Shown one piece after another: positions 27,689-35,532 of a stretch of DNA of 64,000 bases (the first letter of the stretch is position 1; each line of letters starts with the position of its first letter). The DNA is from Pseudomonadota bacterium (GTDB lineage: Bacteria > Pseudomonadota > Alphaproteobacteria > Rhizobiales > JAKPQE01). Made by a program: the position numbers and the translations under genes. The stretch spans positions 86,135 through 150,134 of the forward strand of contig JAKPQE010000078.1 in assembly GCA_029572955.1 (NCBI GenBank), read 5' to 3'. Below the pieces are notes generated by a model. It had not been told where the DNA came from and ran no database searches. It saw only the letters and a program-made list of their open reading frames with translations.

Positions 27689-29098
27689 TCAGATGTAGGC
27701 GCCGCCATTGACCGCCGTACCCGCCACATCGCCGGGGAAGAACGACGCGCCCGACCAATTGGTGTCGATGACGGCATATTTGGTCGAGTTGTAGCGCTTC
27801 CCGGTCGCCGAGCCGCTGATGGTGCAGGCGTAGAACACGGCCATCGCCTGCTGCTGCGCCACGATGAATTCCGTGAAGGCCGGCGTGCCGCTCACGGTGA
27901 TGGTCCGCCCGTTGGCGTAATAATAGGTCTGCGCGTCGAGGCGCAGGTGCTGTCCGGCACCCGCCGAGACCGTGTAGTTGTTGTCGACCAGGCATTGGCC
28001 GCGGCTGGCCAGCCAGATCTGGATACTCGCCGCCGCGAAAACGACGGCAGACCTGATCCGCAGCGTACCGATCTTCATCGAGATGCCGTATGTGCCGGCA
28101 GCCGAGATCGTGCAGCCGGAGAACGAGATCGTGATGTCGGCCTCGACGTAGTTCGCGCCGAAAACCACGCTGGCCGGCGTCGCGGTGTTGCCGACGATCT
28201 TCATCTCGCGGACGCCGATCAGCGGGGCGGTCGCATAGAGGCCGGCATAGGTGCCATCGGCGACCTGGATCGTCACATCGTGTCCGGCGCCGTCGATCGA
28301 CGCGGCGATGGCATTGTATGCCCCACTGAGGGTGAGAAACGCCCCGGCCGCGGTGTTGGCGAGGCCGTCGTTGCCGTCCGAGCCATCCGAGCGGACATAG
28401 TAGGTCCGTGCGGCGGTCAGCACCTCGCGATAGAGGGAAAGCGGCAAGGTGACGGCGCCCGTGTCCTTGTCGATCACGATGGCATCGCGCCAGGTCTCGC
28501 CGTCGGCCGAGACCTTGAAGTGGAAATGGTCGTCGCCGGCAAGCCCCACCTCGGCCCGCCCCGACCAGTCGTCCTGGAAGAGAAGGCTCGCGGTCTTGTC
28601 GGAGGCGGCCTTGTTGACCTTGAAGCGGATCGAACCGTCGCCGGGGGTCACGTCGTCATGGGAAAAGAGCACGGCGTCGGATTTCGCCGCGAGCCTGTTG
28701 GTCGTGTCCGCCAGCGTGTTGACGCCGAGGAGCGACACCGGGTTGACTGACGGGACGCCACCGCCGAAGGAGACCCAGCCGGCGCCGTCGAACACGAGCA
28801 GGACGTTCTCGTCGGCGACCCAGGCGCGCCAGCCCTCGTTCGGCTCGAGGAACGCCCAGGCGCCGTCCTCGAACGACGCGATGCGGCCGTCCCTGCCGAG
28901 CCAGGCACCCGTCGCCGGCGTGGCGACGATGTGGCGCTCGCCGGCCTGCGGCTCGGCCGGCGGCTCGGCAAGGTCGCGATCGGCGACCGAGAGCTGCACG
29001 AGCGCGTCGAGCAGCCTCAGGGCCTCGTTGTGGGTCACGCGCTTCTGGGCCTGCGCCGCCGCGATATAGGGCAGCTTCAAATTGGGGGTGTCGTCCAT
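27689..29098 (-). CDS. DUF2793 phage-tail-like protein with C-terminal beta-helix
   Basis: A 469-residue protein. Residues 3-145 match DUF2793 (LKLPYIAAAQAQKRVTHNEA, then repeated DG-W units), a domain found in phage and gene-transfer-agent tail or fibre proteins of alphaproteobacteria. After a jelly-roll-like middle part, residues about 250-469 look like a right-handed parallel beta-helix (TYYVRSDGSDGNDGLANTAA, VTIQVADGTYAGLY, then short beta repeats), as in tailspikes and pectate lyases. There is no signal peptide and no other phage gene nearby. The start at 29098 removes 47 residues of intergenic sequence. It may be a domesticated glycan-binding or cleaving protein, or a prophage relic. 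Confidence 0.85.
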   Translation of the reverse strand: MDDTPNLKLPYIAAAQAQKRVTHNEALRLLDALVQLSVADRDLAEPPAEPQAGERHIVATPATGAWLGRDGRIASFEDGAWAFLEPNEGWRAWVADENVLLVFDGAGWVSFGGGVPSVNPVSLLGVNTLADTTNRLAAKSDAVLFSHDDVTPGDGSIRFKVNKAASDKTASLLFQDDWSGRAEVGLAGDDHFHFKVSADGETWRDAIVIDKDTGAVTLPLSLYREVLTAARTYYVRSDGSDGNDGLANTAAGAFLTLSGAYNAIAASIDGAGHDVTIQVADGTYAGLYATAPLIGVREMKIVGNTATPASVVFGANYVEADITISFSGCTISAAGTYGISMKIGTLRIRSAVVFAAASIQIWLASRGQCLVDNNYTVSAGAGQHLRLDAQTYYYANGRTITVSGTPAFTEFIVAQQQAMAVFYACTISGSATGKRYNSTKYAVIDTNWSGASFFPGDVAGTAVNGGAYI

Positions 29099-29261
29099 CG
29101 TCGCGCGCTCCTGTCGGCGGGTTTGGCGACGACGACTATGACGCGGGACCGGATCACCGGGGATAAGTGGGACGGATGGCGGCGCCGGCCAGGGCCGCCC
29201 GCAGGCGCAGCTTTTCAAAGCGAACGTATCGCTCGCCATCGCAATGTTCCGCGTCGTATTC

Positions 29262-29367
29262 CTAGAGCCTTTTCACTTTTCGATGAATCGCGAAAAGGCT
29301 CCAAGTCTCTGATTTGTCGCGTTTCCGGACGGCGAACCGGTGTCCACTTCGCCTCGAAACGCTCTAG
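29262..29367. repeat. Intergenic inverted-end repeat element of about 106 bp, rhizobial type
   Basis: The element begins CTAGAGC and ends GCTCTAG, with internal matches such as GCCTTTTC / GAAAAGGC, and contains the phrase AAGTGGACACCGGTTCGCC (reverse strand), which recurs in dispersed palindromic repeats of many Hyphomicrobiales genomes as I recall. It fills most of the gap between the FkbM and DUF2793 genes. Its right end overlaps the TAG stop of the FkbM gene. No second copy was seen in the window. Confidence 0.6.
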
Positions 29368-30011
29368 TTCCACCCCTCATAGGCAAGCAATGCATGGCCT
29401 TTTCGCACAAAAGCCAAGTCTACCTGGCCCTGCGCGTTGTCGTATGGCCGGTTCAGCGGCGCAAATATCTCGTAAAGCTGAAATCCCTGCTCGAACAGGA
29501 AGTCGATGATATCCCGAACGAGGTTTTTCCGATTGGTCAGGGATGCCTCGACGATCACGGTATCGCATTTGCGCAACGTCCCGGTCGCGCCGTGGAGGGC
29601 CCGCAGGTCGGCCCCCTGGACGTCGAGCTTCAGGAGCGCGCCGTTTTCGATCGGGCTCGACCCGACAATTACATCGATGGTGCGGATCGGAACCGTGAAG
29701 GTTACTTCGCCATTCTTCGGCGCTTCGAGAACATTCGCACCGGCCAGGGCCTGCGGGGTAAGATTTACCGCGACATCAACTTGACCTTCCTTGTCCCCGA
29801 CCCCGACCAAATGGCTCTCGCCACGCACCCGCTTGAGAATGCGCTCGAGATCCCCTTCGAAACACGGCAGGGCTTCGATCAGGATGAAATAGGCAGTCGG
29901 AAAACCCTCATATAATTCCGGTGTTCCCCAAGCAACACCGACATCCAGCACAGTTTCCGGCGCGTAATCGAGAGAACGCAAATGGGTGATGAATGCTCGG
30001 AAGTCGCGCAT
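29364..30011 (-). CDS. FkbM-family methyltransferase
   Basis: A 215-residue SAM-dependent methyltransferase of the FkbM family, which O-methylates sugars and polyketides. It shows the SAM motif VLDVGVAWGTPELY, FILIEALPCFEGDLER, and the later LLKLDVQGADLRALHGA that replaces the usual IDTEG. The ATG at 30011 overlaps the stop of the upstream sulfotransferase gene by one base. The final codon and the TAG stop lie in the end of a dispersed repeat, so the C-terminus may have been trimmed or changed by its insertion. Confidence 0.88.
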   Translation of the reverse strand: MRDFRAFITHLRSLDYAPETVLDVGVAWGTPELYEGFPTAYFILIEALPCFEGDLERILKRVRGESHLVGVGDKEGQVDVAVNLTPQALAGANVLEAPKNGEVTFTVPIRTIDVIVGSSPIENGALLKLDVQGADLRALHGATGTLRKCDTVIVEASLTNRKNLVRDIIDFLFEQGFQLYEIFAPLNRPYDNAQGQVDLAFVRKGHALLAYEGWN

Positions 30012-30757
30012 TAGCCTGTCCTCCGCCGGTGCGCGTCGTATTCTCTGACGAATTCGTAGAGTCGCCGGTCCTGTTCTGTTGCACCCATCAGAAGCGACAG
30101 ACAACCGCTGTTCAGATCGGACACCGCCACGCCCCGAGGACTGACGTTCTCGCGCCGGGCCGCATCGATCGAAATGCCGAAATTCTCCGCCAGGAACGGA
30201 TTGATCGCTTCGATGTCGTCCGACACTCCGAAGAAGTCGAAGTTCGACAACAGACTGTCCCGCGCCGTTTCGAACTTCGCATCATTGCGATCGCCCAGAT
30301 ACAAACACTGATGGTTCAATACAGATTCCGGATCGACCGAAAGCAGGAAGCGGAAATAGTCTTCCGGCTCCATGGTCAATGCCTGTTGGTGGTATTGTTC
30401 GTACGCGGCCGATCGGGTGTAATTGTAGGCAGAGACCAGACGCTTGATGGGATCACGCAGAAACGTCAGCCCGCGCGGATTGTCGATACCGACACGCCGA
30501 AATATATCGGCAAATCGGACGTATTTGGCGTGCCCGCAAATGATCCTGCATCGCGGATCGGCAATCGCATTGCCGACGCGATCGAGGAAAGTCAGTCCAT
30601 CCTTCTGACCGTCGTTTATCTGCGGGGCGGCTTCTTCGCCAAGTGCCTCGCGCAGCTGAACCTGTACAGACGTTCCGGCCGCCTTGAAGATATGGACGAA
30701 TGCGTAGACTGTTCGCTTCGCTCGGTTTTCCGACCGACGCGGCGGAACCAACCACAT
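30011..30757 (-). CDS. Sulfotransferase family 2-like protein (Sulfotransfer_2)
   Basis: A 248-residue protein with the P-loop-like HIFKAAGTSVQVQL at residues 22-35 and the second nucleotide-binding segment LTFLRDPIKRLVSAYNY near 97-113, plus RCRIICGHAKYV. These match carbohydrate sulfotransferases of the heparan/chondroitin type. The start at 30757 overlaps the upstream stop (TGATG) and the end overlaps the FkbM start, so it is translationally coupled on both sides. Base composition is slightly less G+C-rich than nearby housekeeping genes. Confidence 0.85.
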   Translation of the reverse strand: MWLVPPRRSENRAKRTVYAFVHIFKAAGTSVQVQLREALGEEAAPQINDGQKDGLTFLDRVGNAIADPRCRIICGHAKYVRFADIFRRVGIDNPRGLTFLRDPIKRLVSAYNYTRSAAYEQYHQQALTMEPEDYFRFLLSVDPESVLNHQCLYLGDRNDAKFETARDSLLSNFDFFGVSDDIEAINPFLAENFGISIDAARRENVSPRGVAVSDLNSGCLSLLMGATEQDRRLYEFVREYDAHRRRTG

Positions 30758-32832
30758 CAGAAATCCCTTCCGCTCATCTCGACTTGCGTGTTGCGCGCCG
30801 AAAGCCGGAGTGCCAGCTCCGAGAATGAACTCCACGTCGATCCAAGGAGAAGCGGTGCCGTTCCGAGCAGCAGCGCGTCGGCCAGCGCATATCGCAACTG
30901 CTCGGCCGAGCGATCGTAGAGATCCCGCGTGAGGTAGGCAACGCGGGCCCCGTAGGCTGCCTGGAACTCCAGATATGTCTCCGACTTGTCCGCGGCGAGG
31001 AGCACCCGCTCCGCCCTGCCCTCGGCAATCAAGGCATCGATCCGCTTCATGAAATGCGAGAAATGGCTGCGCTCGCGCCAGTGCTCGATCGCGGCGTGGC
31101 CTTCCGCCGTCCAGTTTTCGGTCGCCTCATAGGGAAGATGTTCGTAGTCCTTTCCGCCAACCATCCGGACATGGGCCGAGACATCGTTCGGCTGACGTAC
31201 CGTCGAAACGAGATCGCGAACGGCCTCGACCGGACGCAGGGCGCGCAGCCATCTGTTCTCCATGTCCCAGCCAGTAATCGGGGAGTTCAGCACATAGGCC
31301 GAACGCACATAGGCATCCTTCGTCGAATCGAGGGCGAGAAGAGCATCCTTTTCGGATCCTTCTTCCGCTTCCATGTAATTGAAGACGGTGAAACCGTCGG
31401 CGACCGCATCGGATACGAAGTTCTTCCCGATGACGGCGCCCTGATACTCGAACAGATCGGAAATCAGACAATCGCAATGGTGATCGGCTTCCCAGACCGC
31501 CACGAGTTCGCGGTCCGTGGCCTCGGCTATGACCGCCGCGGAGGCAAGAGCCCGAAGTCGATTGCCAAGACCATGCTGGACGTCGGCGAAGATCTTTCGA
31601 CGTGGGGCCGAGACATTCGGCACCGAAAGACGCGGGGCAACCTTGTCGGCGCCCGGTTGTGCCTGCTGCGACCCGAGCAATTTCCACACGTCGGCCGTCT
31701 CGATCTCGTCGAGCCGCTTGCTCTCGAGCAGGCGATAGAAATCCGCACGCGGCAAATGATACACCGATGGCCCGATCCGCCATGAGACCAATTCGAGAGC
31801 AGCGTAGTATTCGGCGTCTGCCTTGATGTCGCTTCCCACGTAATGGGGCATTGCCCCCTGTCTTCGCCTCACTTCGATATAGGATTCCGTATTCAGCAAA
31901 ACATCGAACGGAACGAGCTGTCGTTCATTCGTCCATGGCGGCATGACCAGAGAAAGGTAGCGGTTGCCGCGAATTCTGAACAACGGGTTTGCGGCAAGGT
32001 CACCGACAGCGTCTTTCGGCGCACTGTCCGAACCGCTCAGCCTTTGAACGTCCTCGTGCGGAATGTGATAGATTGTCTCCACATCGACGCAGACTCTTTT
32101 CAAGCCGAATTTCTGAAACCGCAGATAAAGTTCATCGTCGTCCCACCCATATGTCGTAATATACTCGTTGAAACCGTTGATCCGCATCAAATCATCACGG
32201 AACGTGTAAAAGAATCCGTTGATGTGCTCCTGCCCTTCGTCGGCGACTTCCCAATCCCCCGCAACGAATGTTCCGGAGGCCAACACGTTCTTCTCGAAAA
32301 AGGCCGGCTTCAGCTTGATGTCGGCGTCGACCTTGAGGATTCTCGCGGCCTTCGCGTGGCGAAAACCGAGATTGAAGGCACAGGACAGAATCCATCGCGG
32401 CTCGTCGAGGACACGAATGATCTTGATCCGCCGGTCCTCGATGCCTGCGCCACGCAAGGCGTCGGACACCGGAACGGCGCTGGACCAGTCGACGACGATG
32501 ATCTCGTCGATTTCTTCGAGCGCCAGCCAGGTCGGAAGGGCCTGCAGCAGGTTTTCCGTCCGATTCATGCAGCAGGTGACGAGCGAGACGCCGCCGCCCG
32601 ATGCCGGCTCCTTCGCTGCGCCGGCCGCCTTGTCGGCCCAGTCGACGGACGGATGGATGGCGTAGGTCTTTCTGATGAACTCGATGAGCTTGCGGGTCGA
32701 CGCCCCGCCCTTGGCGCCCGGATCCTTTTCCAGTTGCGACTCGATGCCGAGGAGAATGCGGTTGGCGCGCGAGCGATCGCCGCTCCTTGCCGCTTTCAAT
32801 GCCTGATCGATCAAGGCCGCATTGGTGGTCAT
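30757..32832 (-). CDS. Two-domain glycosyltransferase: GT2/galactosyltransferase-like plus fucosyltransferase-like
   Basis: A 691-residue protein. Residues about 85-340 form a GT2 domain with VSLVTCCMNRTENLLQALP, ILKVDADIKLKP and the galactosyltransferase C-terminal signature GWDDDELYLRFQKFG. Residues about 400-691 resemble GT-B fucosyltransferases: DVQHGLGNRLRALASAAVIA, a HVRMVGG motif and GSTWSSFSELALRLSA near the end. The protein may therefore add two sugars in succession. The ATG at 32832 lies four bases after the previous stop; the longer open frame is inside that gene. Donors are unknown; GDP-sugars fit the nearby epimerase. Confidence 0.85.
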   Translation of the reverse strand: MTTNAALIDQALKAARSGDRSRANRILLGIESQLEKDPGAKGGASTRKLIEFIRKTYAIHPSVDWADKAAGAAKEPASGGGVSLVTCCMNRTENLLQALPTWLALEEIDEIIVVDWSSAVPVSDALRGAGIEDRRIKIIRVLDEPRWILSCAFNLGFRHAKAARILKVDADIKLKPAFFEKNVLASGTFVAGDWEVADEGQEHINGFFYTFRDDLMRINGFNEYITTYGWDDDELYLRFQKFGLKRVCVDVETIYHIPHEDVQRLSGSDSAPKDAVGDLAANPLFRIRGNRYLSLVMPPWTNERQLVPFDVLLNTESYIEVRRRQGAMPHYVGSDIKADAEYYAALELVSWRIGPSVYHLPRADFYRLLESKRLDEIETADVWKLLGSQQAQPGADKVAPRLSVPNVSAPRRKIFADVQHGLGNRLRALASAAVIAEATDRELVAVWEADHHCDCLISDLFEYQGAVIGKNFVSDAVADGFTVFNYMEAEEGSEKDALLALDSTKDAYVRSAYVLNSPITGWDMENRWLRALRPVEAVRDLVSTVRQPNDVSAHVRMVGGKDYEHLPYEATENWTAEGHAAIEHWRERSHFSHFMKRIDALIAEGRAERVLLAADKSETYLEFQAAYGARVAYLTRDLYDRSAEQLRYALADALLLGTAPLLLGSTWSSFSELALRLSARNTQVEMSGRDF

Positions 32833-32836
32833 GCGC

Positions 32837-34207
32837 TCATGCCCCCTTGGGTCCGGAGCCGGAAACGGGCGGATACGCCGGCGATCGCCTGAAGAACCAA
32901 TCGTCCCACTCCCGCTCGATGCAGTCGTAGCCATGGCCCTCGAGCAGGTTCCGGATGTCCTTGCGCCGCGCCGTGAAATTGTGCTCGACCGTCAGGAGCG
33001 CGACGTCCCAGTCGGCGAACGGGAAGCTCTCGAGAATGTCGAACTCGCTGCCTTCGGTGTCGATGCTGATGTAGTCGATCCGGCGCGGTGCACCGTGTCT
33101 GACGAGGAGATCGTCGAGCGACAGCGTCGTCAGCCTGGCGACATCGCCGGCGGCGCGATAGGCCTCGCGCCGCTCGCTGTGCATGTCGTCGCCGGCATAG
33201 GCGGCGATCCCGCCATAGACGTCGGCAAGGATGAACTCGACCTCGTCGCCGGTGCGCGGGCCGATGCAGTCGCCGGTGACGATGCAGGCGCGGTTGGCCC
33301 GCAATTCCGTGAGGAAGGACGGGTTCGGCTCGACACAGATGCCGTTCCAGCCGAACTTCTTTTCGAGCAGCCAGGAATTGCTGAGGAGGACGCCGTTCGC
33401 CGCGCCGACCTCGACGAAGAAGCCGCCGCGCCTGAAGCCGGTGTTTTCGAGGACCCAGACGTCCTGACCGAGTTGCGCCATCGAGTTCTCGCGCGCGGTC
33501 CGGGCATCCTCGCCCGGCGACGCGACCGCGCCGGCGTCGCGATCGCCCGGCCGCGGCACCTGGATCTGCCGGCGGTCGAGGGCGAGGGTCAGTTCGTGGC
33601 GCAGCTGATCCATCTCCGATTTCAGCATGTCGAACCGGCGATCGCGCGACCGCGTGCCGGGGCGGGACCGCAGCTCCCCGGCGAGCCGCAGCTCGAGCCG
33701 GGCCGCCGCATCGGCGAAGAGGCCGATCCGCGCCATTTCGCCGTTGCGGCGCCGCTCGGCGAGGCGCGTCGCATCGGCTCTGCCGGGCCGGTCGGCATCG
33801 ACGGCGCGCGCGAAATAGGACGCCGCCTGTTCGTCGTCCCGGCGGATCGCCGCGATGTTGCCGAAGGTGTTGCAGGCGCCGGCGATCAGAACCTGCGCCA
33901 GCGTCCGGCGCGGGCAACCCCAGGCCGCCGCCTGGCGGATGAAGGTCTCGGCCCGGCCCGCTTCGCCAAGCTGTTGCAGGGCACTGCCGGCGAGAAGCGC
34001 GATCTCGGCGCGATCGGCCTGGCCGTCGATGGCCGAGAGCTCGATTCCGGCAAGGGCGCGCCAGTTGCCGAGCAGCCACTGATCCTTGACGAAGCGCAGG
34101 CCGTTGCTTTCCGCGCCGCCGGAGACCAGCGGCATCCGCCCCTCGGTCGCACTGTCCTTTGTCCGATCCCTGCTTGCCATGGCATCCGATCCGCGGCCGT
34201 CAGCCAT
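32837..34207 (-). CDS. FkbM-family methyltransferase with N-terminal helical repeat region
   Basis: A 456-residue protein. Residues about 35-150 are Ala-rich helices resembling TPR units (ALLAGSALQQLGEAGRAETF). The C-terminal 200 residues are an FkbM domain with GFFVEVGAANGVLLSNSW, GICVEPNPSFLTEL and IDYISIDTEGSEFDILESFP, a complete motif set. The start at 34207 is inside the end of the upstream gene (8-base overlap), which suits translational coupling; the ATG at 34180 is an alternative. It probably methylates the same glycan as the other enzymes. Confidence 0.85.
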   Translation of the reverse strand: MADGRGSDAMASRDRTKDSATEGRMPLVSGGAESNGLRFVKDQWLLGNWRALAGIELSAIDGQADRAEIALLAGSALQQLGEAGRAETFIRQAAAWGCPRRTLAQVLIAGACNTFGNIAAIRRDDEQAASYFARAVDADRPGRADATRLAERRRNGEMARIGLFADAAARLELRLAGELRSRPGTRSRDRRFDMLKSEMDQLRHELTLALDRRQIQVPRPGDRDAGAVASPGEDARTARENSMAQLGQDVWVLENTGFRRGGFFVEVGAANGVLLSNSWLLEKKFGWNGICVEPNPSFLTELRANRACIVTGDCIGPRTGDEVEFILADVYGGIAAYAGDDMHSERREAYRAAGDVARLTTLSLDDLLVRHGAPRRIDYISIDTEGSEFDILESFPFADWDVALLTVEHNFTARRKDIRNLLEGHGYDCIEREWDDWFFRRSPAYPPVSGSGPKGA

Positions 34208-35480
34208 CCCGGTCGCGCAGGACGACCGAGCCGATCAGTTCGATCTGCGCTTCGAGCTTGGCGATTTCCCTGTCGAGCAGGCCCTGCCGCCATTCGAGAT
34301 CACGCCGCGCGGCCTCGGCTTCGGCGAGCTTGCGCTTCAGCTCCTCGGCACTCGCGGCAAGGGCGTCGCGCTCGCCTTCGAGGCGGTGGATCTCGGCCTT
34401 TTTGCCTTCGACCTCGCTCCGCGCGCCCGCCGCCTCGGCGAGCTCGCGCTTCAGCTCCTCGGCGCCCGCGGCAAGGGCGTCGCGCTCGCCCGCGAGCCGG
34501 CGGATCGTGTCCGAGCCGCCCGCGACCTCGGCCTGCAACTCGCCGACGCGGCGTTGCAGCGCCGCCATCTCGGCGGTGCGGCCCTCGCCGGACTGCTTTT
34601 CGGCCTCGAGATCGGCGGCGAGTGCGGCGAGCCTTGCCTGGAGCTCGTCGCGCTCCCTCTCGCTCCGCACCGTCAGATCGGCCATTTCACCGAGCGCCCG
34701 CCGCGTCGCCTCGCGCTCGGCCGAAAGCTCGCCTGCAAGGTCGGCGATCCGCGATTCCTGCGCTTCGCCATAGCGGCGGTGCTCGGCCCCGAGCGCCGCA
34801 ATCTGCGTCGCCAGCCGCACCTCGGCATCGCGCACGAAGACGAGCTGGCCGATCGCCGGATGGCGCTCGGCAAAGACCGCGACCGGCCGCAAGCCGTGCG
34901 CCGACATGAAGTCGTCGATGGTCGCCCGGTCGGCGCCCGTCGCGTCCGATGCCGCCGGATCGAGGACGGCGCGGACGACGACGACGTCGAACCGGTCGAG
35001 GATGCCGACAGCGCCGGCAAGAACGGCGCGGGCCGGCAGGCAGTCGACATGCAGCCAGTTGAGGCTCCCGGCAAGCTCCGGCGCGACCTTGGCAAGGAGC
35101 GTCGAAAGACGGATCGCCGGCCGTTCTTCGAGGGCGACGAGACCGAGATTGGGCCACAGGCGGGTCAGCGCAGCCGGCGCGACGAGGCCGCTTTCGGCCG
35201 GATTGCTCGCCCGGTGGAAAGTGACCGGACCGTCGGCCTCGGCAACGACGGCAATGCGGATATCCCAGCCGTCCTCGTCCTCGGCGGCCCGGCGGATGGC
35301 GGCGAGCCGCCCCTCTTCGGCCTCGACGAAGAGCGCGCGCGGGGCCGCATCGAGGCCGTATCCGCGCACCGCGCCGCCGCCGGCCCCGACCCGCAGGTAG
35401 CCCGCGACGGGGAACAGCCGTGCGAGCACATCGAACCAGGCATGGTCGGCGGCTTCTGGCACCATCTCTCGTCGCTTCAC
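34200..35480 (-). CDS. Degenerate methyltransferase-like domain with long coiled coil
   Basis: A 426-residue protein. Residues about 10-215 follow a Rossmann methyltransferase outline (YLRVGAGGGAVRGYGLD, ALFVEAEEGRLAAIRRA, LNWLHVDCLPARAVL), but the SAM-binding glycines and IDTEG-type motif are altered, so it may be inactive. Residues about 225-420 are a continuous coiled coil with an internal duplication. It overlaps the FkbM gene and may act as a scaffold or chain-length-type factor; that is inference. The GTG at 35480 has AAGGACGAAG before it; the ATG at 35465 is the alternative start. Confidence 0.75.
   Translation of the reverse strand: MKRREMVPEAADHAWFDVLARLFPVAGYLRVGAGGGAVRGYGLDAAPRALFVEAEEGRLAAIRRAAEDEDGWDIRIAVVAEADGPVTFHRASNPAESGLVAPAALTRLWPNLGLVALEERPAIRLSTLLAKVAPELAGSLNWLHVDCLPARAVLAGAVGILDRFDVVVVRAVLDPAASDATGADRATIDDFMSAHGLRPVAVFAERHPAIGQLVFVRDAEVRLATQIAALGAEHRRYGEAQESRIADLAGELSAEREATRRALGEMADLTVRSERERDELQARLAALAADLEAEKQSGEGRTAEMAALQRRVGELQAEVAGGSDTIRRLAGERDALAAGAEELKRELAEAAGARSEVEGKKAEIHRLEGERDALAASAEELKRKLAEAEAARRDLEWRQGLLDREIAKLEAQIELIGSVVLRDRDG
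34321..34490. repeat. Internal 56-bp direct repeat within the coiled-coil gene
   Basis: Two 56-base copies, 34321-34376 and 34435-34490, differ at three positions and are offset by 114 bases (38 codons). They encode the repeated GERDALAAGAEELKRELAEA / GERDALAASAEELKRKLAEA units of the coiled coil. The near identity at DNA level points to a recent duplication. Confidence 0.85.
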
Positions 35481-35532
35481 CTTCGTCCTTCGCGGCGCCG
35501 GCCGGCCCCGATTTGGCCCGGCCCGGTCGCCG

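Noticed and set aside
32822..34909. Long plus-strand open frame opposite the FkbM and coiled-coil genes
   Set aside because: Its translation shows no known motif while the minus strand carries a full FkbM motif set.
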